Part shown: positions 21,423-27,563 of the stretch, one piece after another
How positions within the stretch are numbered: the first letter of the stretch is position 1
Layout of the letters: each line of letters begins with the position of its first letter
NCBI GenBank assembly: GCA_902783095.1
Contig: CACZPX010000271.1
Span: 1 to 28,500 of the forward strand
DNA length: 28,500 nucleotides
Reading direction: 5' to 3'
From: an uncultured Lachnospiraceae bacterium
Lineage (GTDB): Bacteria; Bacillota; Clostridia; Lachnospirales; Lachnospiraceae
Translations under genes and position numbers: made by a program
Notes under the pieces: generated by a model
What the model saw: only the letters and a program-made list of their open reading frames with translations
Told to the model about the DNA's origin: nothing
Databases searched by the model: none

Positions 21423-22808
21423 ATGATGAATACCAATATAAAGAACGAGATACCCTATAAGATCTACCTCACCGAAGACGAGATGCCCAAAGCCTGGTAC
21501 AACCTGCGCAGCGCGATGAAGAATAAACCCGCGCCGCTCTTAAATCCCGGCACCGGCCTGCCCATGACCGCTGCGGAGCTGGAGGGGGTGTTCTGCGCGG
21601 AGCTTGTGGCGCAGGAGCTGGACAACGACACGCCGTATTTTGAGATCCCGCAGGAGATCCGCGACTTCTACAAGATGTACCGCCCTTCGCCCCTGGTGCG
21701 CGCCTACTGCCTGGAGGAAAAACTCGGCACGCCCGCGCACATCTACTACAAGTTTGAGGGCAACAACACCAGCGGCAGCCACAAGCTGAACTCTGCCATC
21801 GCACAGGCCTACTACGCCAAAAAACAGGGGCTTGCGGGCGTCACCACCGAGACCGGCGCCGGCCAGTGGGGCACCGCGCTGTCCATGGCCTGCGGCTATC
21901 TGGGACTGGACTGCAAGGTATACATGGTGAAGGTAAGCTACGAGCAGAAGCCCTTCCGGCGCGAAGTGATGCGCACCTACGGCGCCTCCGTGACGCCCTC
22001 TCCGTCCGATACGACTGCGGTCGGCCGCAAGATCCTGGCGGAGAATCCGGGTACCACCGGCAGCCTCGGCTGTGCCATCAGCGAGGCCGTGGAAGCCGCC
22101 GTCTCCACGCCCGGCTACCGCTACGTACTGGGCAGCGTCTTAAACCAGGTGCTGCTGCACCAGAGCATCATCGGTCTGGAGACGCAGGCCGCGCTCGATA
22201 AGGTCGGCGTAAAGCCGGACATCATCATCGGCTGCGCCGGCGGCGGCAGCAACCTGGGCGGCCTGATCGCCCCGTTCATGCGCGACAAGATCAACGGGGA
22301 CCTGGATTGCCGCATCGTGGCGGTGGAACCGGCCAGCTGCCCCAGCCTTACGCGCGGCGTCTACGCCTACGATTTCTGCGACACCGGCATGGTCTGTCCG
22401 CTGGCCAAGATGTACACGCTGGGCAGCAGCTTTATCCCCGCGCCCAACCACGCCGGCGGCCTGCGCTACCACGGCATGAGTTCCATCCTGTCGCAGCTGT
22501 ACGACGACGGCCTGATGGAAGCGGTGTCCGTGCCGCAGGTGGAGGTCTTCAAGGCGGCGGAGGAATTTGCCCGCGTGGAGGGCATCCTGCCCGCGCCGGA
22601 AAGCAGCCACGCCATCAAGGCGGCCATCGACGAGGCCTTAAAGTGCAAGGAGACCGGCGAGGCCAAAAACATCGTATTCGGCCTGACCGGCACCGGCTAC
22701 TTTGACCTGGTGGCCTACCAGAAATTTCACGACGGCCAGCTGGACGACTACATCCCCACCGACGACGACCTGGCAAAGAGCCTGGCCAAGCTCCCGCACC
22801 TCGGCTGA
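21423..22808 (+). CDS. trpB2: TrpB2-type tryptophan synthase beta chain
   Basis: A 461-residue PLP enzyme of the TrpB2 class, which is longer than TrpB1 and often stands alone. It joins indole and serine to tryptophan. The N-terminal TrpB2 extension is present (PYKIYLTEDEMPKAWYNLRS), then RPSPLVRA, the PLP lysine in GSHKLNSA (K121), ETGAGQWG for serine binding, and the phosphate loop CAGGGSNLGG. The start has AAGGA upstream of two adjacent ATG codons (21423, 21426). No trpA is adjacent, so it probably salvages indole or uses it from a partner elsewhere; tryptophan control is through the T-box. The stop codon lies at the edge of a repeat. Confidence 0.95.
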   Translation: MMNTNIKNEIPYKIYLTEDEMPKAWYNLRSAMKNKPAPLLNPGTGLPMTAAELEGVFCAELVAQELDNDTPYFEIPQEIRDFYKMYRPSPLVRAYCLEEKLGTPAHIYYKFEGNNTSGSHKLNSAIAQAYYAKKQGLAGVTTETGAGQWGTALSMACGYLGLDCKVYMVKVSYEQKPFRREVMRTYGASVTPSPSDTTAVGRKILAENPGTTGSLGCAISEAVEAAVSTPGYRYVLGSVLNQVLLHQSIIGLETQAALDKVGVKPDIIIGCAGGGSNLGGLIAPFMRDKINGDLDCRIVAVEPASCPSLTRGVYAYDFCDTGMVCPLAKMYTLGSSFIPAPNHAGGLRYHGMSSILSQLYDDGLMEAVSVPQVEVFKAAEEFARVEGILPAPESSHAIKAAIDEALKCKETGEAKNIVFGLTGTGYFDLVAYQKFHDGQLDDYIPTDDDLAKSLAKLPHLG

Positions 22809-22888
22809 GGACGCGGGTGAGGACGCGGGGACGGTCCTTCCTGTCCTCATTGTGAGTGAGGACACGGGGACGGTCCTTTCTGTCCTCA
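22806..22888. repeat. REP-like palindromic repeats, locus 2
   Basis: A short partial unit and two full units, each GAGGACRCGGGGACGGTCCT followed by TYCTGTCCTC. Each full unit is an imperfect palindrome with GAGGAC/GTCCTC ends. The trpB2 stop TGA is the first three bases of the repeat block. Confidence 0.88.
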
Positions 22889-22911
22889 AAATTCCGACGT
22901 CTGCGCTACCC

Positions 22912-22950
22912 TGTCATCCTGAGCGGAGCAGCAGCAGAGCCGAAGGATCC
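22912..22950. repeat. Second REP-type element (GTCATCCTGAGC type)
   Basis: TGTCATCCTGAGCGGAG through CCGAAGGATCC. The ends are partly complementary (ATCCT with AGGAT), and this sequence type is known to me as a scattered intergenic repeat in many bacteria. Only one copy lies in this window. The next 60 bases contain AGGAGGC and GCCTCCT as an inverted pair, with no gene. Confidence 0.55.
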
Positions 22951-23012
22951 ATAACAGATTGTCAGGAGGCACTACTCCCATGCCGCAGCCGCGGCGCCTC
23001 CTTGCGATACCC

Positions 23013-23046
23013 GCAGCCGGCCTCTCCTCGCCGGCTGCACTTTTTG
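23013..23046 (+). terminator. Terminator downstream of trpB2
   Basis: GCAGCCGGC (23013-23021) and GCCGGCTGC (23030-23038), a perfect nine-base stem with an eight-base loop, followed by ACTTTTTG on the plus strand. Confidence 0.85.
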
Positions 23047-23051
23047 CCCTA

Positions 23052-23080
23052 TTGCATTTCCCGCTGTCCCGCTCTATAAC
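23052..23080 (+). promoter_or_regulatory. Candidate promoter for an antisense antitoxin RNA
   Basis: TTGCAT (23052-23057), 17-base spacer, TATAAC (23075-23080). It points toward the 3' end of the small minus-strand toxin gene and starts six bases after the trpB2 terminator U-run. Confidence 0.4.
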
Positions 23081-23086
23081 GTGCAT

Positions 23087-23172
23087 AACAAGACAGCCGA
23101 AAGGTGAGCATCCACCTGCCCCGGCAAACCAACGAAAGCCGTCAGCTCACAGCAGGGTCCGACGGCTTTGAT
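23087..23172 (+). ncRNA. Candidate antisense RNA of a type I toxin-antitoxin pair
   Basis: A transcript from the promoter above would run into the toxin gene from its 3' end. AAAGCCGTC (23135-23143) and GACGGCTTT (23161-23169) would form a nine-base stem near its end, with a weak U-tract. The same inverted repeat would serve as terminator for the toxin mRNA in the other direction. The RNA itself is inferred from position and promoter only. Confidence 0.3.
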
Positions 23173-23249
23173 CTATGATTGACATTCAAAATACCGACAA
23201 CGATCAACCCGAAAGTCAATATGATCATCAGAATCTCGTAATCACTCAC
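23142..23249 (-). CDS. Holin-like toxin, small membrane peptide of type I toxin-antitoxin family
   Basis: A 35-residue peptide: MSDYEILMIILTFG, then LIVVGILNVNHRSKPSDPAVS. It has one hydrophobic helix after an acidic/Tyr-Glu start and a short polar tail, the pattern of the Firmicute putative holin-like toxin family (MSTYEALMLM-type starts) and TxpA/BsrG-like toxins. The start is GTG with an exceptionally strong GGAGGAGGT site six bases upstream, also typical of that family. The last codons overlap an inverted repeat that can terminate both strands. A TTGACA at 23390-23385 could be its -35, but no well-spaced -10 follows. Family assignment is from memory of the motif. Confidence 0.65.
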   Translation of the reverse strand: MSDYEILMIILTFGLIVVGILNVNHRSKPSDPAVS

Positions 23250-23414
23250 AGAACCACCTCCTCCGCAAGACTCGGATCGGGTGCAAGCACGTCCCCGGCT
23301 GCCCGGGTAAACACATTACAGGGAGCAAAAGATAAGTTGAACGAAAGCAGAAGCTTTTCTATGCAATATAATATAACGGGCATCTGTCAATGTGTAGTAC
23401 AGTATCTGTTTTGC

Positions 23415-23476
23415 GAAGACAGTAAGAACCGTCCCTGCGTCCTCTGAGGACAGTAAGGACCGTCCCCGCGTCCTCA
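23415..23476. repeat. REP-like palindromic repeats, locus 3
   Basis: Two tandem units in the reverse sense: GAAGACAGTAAGAACCGTCC and CTGCGTCCTC, then GAGGACAGTAAGGACCGTCC and CCGCGTCCTC. They lie between the toxin gene and the aldehyde oxidoreductase promoter. Confidence 0.88.
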
Positions 23477-23515
23477 CAATCTTTCCAAGCGGAGCATATG
23501 CCTTAGTTACTTGCA

Positions 23516-23544
23516 TTGACAAAAAGGCCTGCACGCCGTAATAT
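23516..23544 (+). promoter_or_regulatory. Promoter of the aldehyde oxidoreductase operon
   Basis: A perfect -35 TTGACA (23516-23521), 17-base spacer, and -10 TAATAT (23539-23544). The transcript would start near 23551 and cover all three genes to 27473; no promoter or terminator is seen inside. Confidence 0.85.
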
Positions 23545-23597
23545 CAATGCCAGATGATCCTTTGTTTTTGTCGAAAGCTTACCGAAGGAGCGCACTT

Positions 23598-25529
23598 ATG
23601 TCTACAAAATACTGCGGCTACATGGGGCGGGTCGTGCTGGTGGACCTGACCGCGCAGACCGTATCCGAATATCCGTGGAGCGACCATGACCGCGAACTGT
23701 TCATCGGCGGCAAGATCATGGGCGCCAAGATCCTGTACGACAGCTTTTCCGGAAAGGAAACGCCCTTTTCGGAGGAGAACCTGATCGTGATCAGCACCGG
23801 CCCGCTCACCGGCACCGGCGCGCCGTCCTCGGGGCGGTTCAACCTGTCCACGCTCTCGCCGCAGACGGGGTTTATCACCTCGTCCAACTGCGGCGGCAGC
23901 TTTGGCTATTTCTTAAAGAAGGCCGGTCTGGACGCCGTCATCTTAAAGGGCCGCTGCAGCAGGCACACCTGGATCACCATCGAAAACGGTTCGTTCCGCT
24001 TCCGCGACGCGGATGCGGACGGCCTGTGGGGCCTGACGGTCACGCCCGCGCAGGAGGCCGTTGAACGCGTCCTCACACAGGAGTGGGGCGCGCGCCGCCC
24101 CTTCGGTCAGATGGTGATCGGTCCCGCCGGCGAAAACCAGGTGCTCTACGCCTCCGTCTTAAGCGGGGAGCGCGCCGCCGGGCGCACCGGCGTGGGCGCG
24201 GTGTTCGGCTGGAAAAATCTGAAGGGCATCGCCGTGTGGGGCAATCACGCTTTTAAGGTGTACGACCCGGTCAAAACGCAGAAGTTCAACAAAAAGTGGT
24301 TTGCCTACCTGCGCCGCCACCCGCTCACCGGCAACCAGCTGCCGCGGCTCGGCACCGCCGGCCTGGTGAGTTCCATGCAGATGCGCGGCATGCTCTCCAC
24401 CAAAAACTACAACTACGGCCGCTACGATGATTTTGAAAAAGTCAACGGCGAAACGCTGGCCGAGGAATACAACATCGTCAACAAGGGCTGCCTCACCTGC
24501 CCCATCAAGTGCGCGCGCACCGTAAAGGTAAAGGGCCGCGCGGTAAAGGGCCCTGAACTGGAGACGCTGGGGCTTTTGGGCGGCGGCATTTTAAACAACG
24601 ATCTGGAAAAGATCCTGGTCTGGAACAACGAGCTGGACGAGCTGGGCATGGACACCATCTCCTGCGCCAGCACACTGGCCTACGCCATGGAGGCCAACGA
24701 AAAGGGCCTGTGGAACAACGGGCTGGAATTCGGAAAAACGGACGGCCTGTCGCAGCTTTTTGAGGACATCGCCTACCGGCGCGGCCTGGGCGCGGAACTT
24801 GCGCTGGGCAGCAAGCGCCTGTCGGAAAAGTACGGCGGCAAAGAGTTTGCCATTCATTCCAAGGGGCTGGAGCTCGCGGCTTACGAGCCGCGCCGCGCCG
24901 TGGGCCAGGGCCTGGGCTACGCGGTGAGCAACCGCGGCGGCTGCCACTTAAACGGCGGCTATCTGGTCATTCTGGAGGGTCTGGGCCTGTTCACAGACCC
25001 GCAGACCTGGCACGCCAAGGCGGACTTTACCATGCTCTTCCAGGACCTGATGGAGATGATCGGCGCCTCCGGGCAGTGCCTGTTCACCTCCTACGCCTTC
25101 TTCCCGGGCTTTCTGATCACCCGGCCGAACGGCCTCATCACCCGCATCGCCAACAGGGCCATCCCGTTTATCGGCTTCGCGCTGCGCGCCATCAACAAAT
25201 TCCCGCTGGCGCTGCATCTGCACCTGCCGGTCTTCCACCAAAGCAAGGCCTTCCCGCTGGCCGTGGGCATGCCCATGACCTTCGGCAAGTACATCCGCTG
25301 CGGCGAGCGCGGGTATACGCTGGACCGCGCGCTCTCCGTCCGCTTCGGCGTTTCCGCCAGGGACGATACGCTGCCGGCGCGTCTGACCGATATCCCGCAG
25401 GACCCGAAGGATCCCAGGACAAAGGTCCCGCTGGCCAAAATGAAGAAAGTCTACTACAGGGCGCGCGGCTGGAACAGAAACGGCGTCCCCACAAAACGGA
25501 CGCTCAAAAAGCTGCAGATCATCGAGTAA
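23598..25529 (+). CDS. Aldehyde:ferredoxin oxidoreductase family enzyme (tungsten/molybdenum)
   Basis: A 643-residue member of the AOR family, which interconverts aldehydes and carboxylic acids with ferredoxin, using a tungsto- or molybdo-bispterin cofactor and one [4Fe-4S] cluster. Cluster ligands are visible as C298-x2-C301-x3-C305 (CLTCPIKC) and C494 (SGQCLF). Pterin-binding motifs are GRTGVGAVFGWKNLKGI and the N-terminal GGKIMGAKILYD and NLSTLSPQTG regions; the conserved glutamate lies in GPELETLG. The ATG at 23598 has GAAGGAG seven bases upstream; an ATG at 23547 lies at the transcription start and is excluded. The MoaD-like gene follows after 11 bases. Substrate is unknown. The C-terminal 60 residues are unusually Arg/Lys-rich. 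Confidence 0.95.
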   Translation: MSTKYCGYMGRVVLVDLTAQTVSEYPWSDHDRELFIGGKIMGAKILYDSFSGKETPFSEENLIVISTGPLTGTGAPSSGRFNLSTLSPQTGFITSSNCGGSFGYFLKKAGLDAVILKGRCSRHTWITIENGSFRFRDADADGLWGLTVTPAQEAVERVLTQEWGARRPFGQMVIGPAGENQVLYASVLSGERAAGRTGVGAVFGWKNLKGIAVWGNHAFKVYDPVKTQKFNKKWFAYLRRHPLTGNQLPRLGTAGLVSSMQMRGMLSTKNYNYGRYDDFEKVNGETLAEEYNIVNKGCLTCPIKCARTVKVKGRAVKGPELETLGLLGGGILNNDLEKILVWNNELDELGMDTISCASTLAYAMEANEKGLWNNGLEFGKTDGLSQLFEDIAYRRGLGAELALGSKRLSEKYGGKEFAIHSKGLELAAYEPRRAVGQGLGYAVSNRGGCHLNGGYLVILEGLGLFTDPQTWHAKADFTMLFQDLMEMIGASGQCLFTSYAFFPGFLITRPNGLITRIANRAIPFIGFALRAINKFPLALHLHLPVFHQSKAFPLAVGMPMTFGKYIRCGERGYTLDRALSVRFGVSARDDTLPARLTDIPQDPKDPRTKVPLAKMKKVYYRARGWNRNGVPTKRTLKKLQIIE

Positions 25530-25540
25530 GGAGGCATCCC

Positions 25541-25795
25541 ATGGTCCAGATCAAACTGTTCGGGCTGATCCGTCTGGACACCGGCTTAAAGGAGCTGCGT
25601 GCGGACGTTTCCAGCGTAAAGGAGATCTACCCGCTCCTTTTGCGGGAGGCCAGGCGGGCCAATCCCGCCACCAAAATCTCCGCAAAGGATATAGACGGCT
25701 GCATCGTGCTGGTGAACAGCGTGCAGACCGGCAAACACGCAAAATTAAAGGACGGGGACACGGTCATGCTGATGTCGCCCGTCTGCGGAGGATAA
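25541..25795 (+). CDS. MoaD/ThiS-like ubiquitin-fold protein
   Basis: An 84-residue beta-grasp protein ending in PVCGG, the di-glycine tail that is adenylated and thiocarboxylated when MoaD donates sulfur to the pterin cofactor. The strands VQIKLFGLIRLD and GCIVLVNSVQ and the DGDTVMLMSPV end match the family. The start has AAGGAGG six bases upstream. Placed between the oxidoreductase and ferredoxin-dehydrogenase genes (gaps 11 and 4 bases), it is probably a dedicated sulfur carrier for the tungstopterin of this operon; a second general MoaD may exist elsewhere. Confidence 0.88.
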   Translation: MVQIKLFGLIRLDTGLKELRADVSSVKEIYPLLLREARRANPATKISAKDIDGCIVLVNSVQTGKHAKLKDGDTVMLMSPVCGG

Positions 25796-25799
25796 CGCC

Positions 25800-27473
25800 A
25801 TGGCTGCCTATTCCATCACCGAAAAATGCATCGGCTGCACGCTCTGCGCCAGAAACTGCCCGGTCAGGGCCATTTCCGGCAGGTTAAAGGAGCGGCACGC
25901 GATCGATGCGGATCTGTGCATCTCGTGCGGCCTGTGCGGCAGGCTCTGCGCGCAGGGCGCCGTGCTGGATGATACGGGACGGCCGGCGGCGCGCGTTCCG
26001 AAGGCAGACTGGAAAAAGCCCGTGATCGACACGGACCTGTGCGCGGGCTGCAGCGTCTGCGTGGACAACTGCCCCGGGCACTGCCTGGAGATCACCGCGC
26101 CGCAGTTTCACGGCGACATCCGCACCGTGGCGGGGCTGGCACGTCCGGACGCCTGCATCGGCTGCGGCATCTGCGGCACGGTCTGCCCCGTTGGCGCGAT
26201 CACCATGCAAAAAGGCGGTCAGAAAGCGGCCGCTGCAAATACAGTAAAAAAAGGGGGAAATCCTGTGGCAAACGTCTTCTACAAAGCATATTGCCGGACC
26301 TTCCAGGCCGGCATGAAAGTCGGCAACTACTTCCTTGGCTACCGCACGCCCAAGTATATGGAGGGACCGGGCAGCATCAAAAAACTGCCGGCGGCCCTGA
26401 AAAAACGCGGCGTGGACCACGTGCTGGTGGTCACCGACGCCAACCTGTTAAAGCTGGGGCTTTTAAACGGCATGCTTGCGGCCCTGGACGAGAACGGCTT
26501 TGACTACACGCTGTTCTGCGACATCGCGCCCAATCCCACCAGCACCAACGTGGAGGACGGCTTTGCGGTCTACCGCGAACACGGCTGCCAGGCGCTGATC
26601 GCCTTCGGCGGCGGCGCCCCGATGGACTGCGCCAAGGGCATCGCGGCCAAGGCCGTGCATCCCAAAAAGACCGTGGCGCAGCTGCAGGGCATCCTCAAGG
26701 TGCACAGGCGCATCCCGCTCTTCTTTGCCGTTCCCACCACCTCCGGCACCGGTTCGGAGACCACGGTGGCCGCGGTGCTCACGGACGCGGAGACGCACCA
26801 CAAGGCGTCCATCATGGACCCGTGCATCATTCCCAAATACGCCGTGCTGGATCCGGAGCTGACCATGGGCCTGCCGCCCTTCGTCACGGCGACCACCGGT
26901 CTGGACGCGCTCTGCCATGCGGTGGAGGCCTACACCAACCACACCTACAACACCCGCTTGGAAAACAAGCTGGCCAAGGCTGCCGTGCAGCTGATCCATC
27001 ACAGCCTGCTGGCGGCCTACCGCGACGGTTCGGACCTGAAGGCCCGCCAGAACATGCAGCGCGCCGCCTTCTTTGCCGGCCGCGCCTTTACCCGCGGCTG
27101 CGTGGGCTACGTGCACGCGGTGGGCCACACGCTGGGCGGCCTGTACGGCGTGCCGCACGGTCTGGCCATGAGCGTGATCTTGCCGCACGTGCTGCGGCAG
27201 TTCGGCTCCGCCGTGTACAAGCGGCTGGCGGAGCTGGCGGACGAGATCGATCTGCCGGGTGAGACCGATCAGGAAAAGGCGCTGGCCTTTATCGAGTGGA
27301 TCGAACAGCTGCAGCGCGAGATGAATATCCCGGCCGGCTTCGACTGCATCAAAGACGAGGACATTCCGCAGATCGTGGAATGGGCCAAAAAAGAGGCCAA
27401 CCCGCTGTATCCCGTGCCCGTGATCTGGGACGAGGAGGATCTGCGCGCCCTGATCAGCAAGATCCGCCTGTAA
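25800..27473 (+). CDS. Polyferredoxin fused to iron-containing alcohol dehydrogenase
   Basis: A 557-residue fusion. Residues 1-140 hold four [4Fe-4S] motifs of type CxxCxxCxxxC: C10-C20, C40-C50, C81-C91 and C119-C129, like the electron-transfer subunits (AorA, WorS) of multi-subunit aldehyde oxidoreductases. After a Lys/Ala/Gly linker comes a complete group III iron alcohol dehydrogenase (from about residue 156, FYKAYCRTFQAGMKVGNYF). Its nucleotide site is FGGGAPMDCAKGIA with PTTSGTGSE; metal ligands are D369, H373, H439 and H453. The gene starts four bases after the MoaD-like gene. At 26246-26267 an A7G5 run and a GTG look like the former start of a separate dehydrogenase gene. The frame is open throughout, so the fusion is read as real. 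Confidence 0.93.
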   Translation: MAAYSITEKCIGCTLCARNCPVRAISGRLKERHAIDADLCISCGLCGRLCAQGAVLDDTGRPAARVPKADWKKPVIDTDLCAGCSVCVDNCPGHCLEITAPQFHGDIRTVAGLARPDACIGCGICGTVCPVGAITMQKGGQKAAAANTVKKGGNPVANVFYKAYCRTFQAGMKVGNYFLGYRTPKYMEGPGSIKKLPAALKKRGVDHVLVVTDANLLKLGLLNGMLAALDENGFDYTLFCDIAPNPTSTNVEDGFAVYREHGCQALIAFGGGAPMDCAKGIAAKAVHPKKTVAQLQGILKVHRRIPLFFAVPTTSGTGSETTVAAVLTDAETHHKASIMDPCIIPKYAVLDPELTMGLPPFVTATTGLDALCHAVEAYTNHTYNTRLENKLAKAAVQLIHHSLLAAYRDGSDLKARQNMQRAAFFAGRAFTRGCVGYVHAVGHTLGGLYGVPHGLAMSVILPHVLRQFGSAVYKRLAELADEIDLPGETDQEKALAFIEWIEQLQREMNIPAGFDCIKDEDIPQIVEWAKKEANPLYPVPVIWDEEDLRALISKIRL

Positions 27474-27563
27474 TGACACCCGGGGACGGTTCTTGAGGTC
27501 CAACTGGCACTTCAGAACCGTCCCCGAGATTCGCTGGCACTGCAGAACCGTCCCCGAGGTTCA
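27474..27563. repeat. REP-like palindromic repeats, locus 4
   Basis: One forward core CGGGGACGGTTCT (27481-27493) and two reverse cores AGAACCGTCCCCG (27514-27526 and 27544-27556). Forward and first reverse form a perfect 13-base inverted repeat. It fills the gap between the convergent dehydrogenase and kinase genes, and no other terminator is seen there. Confidence 0.88.
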
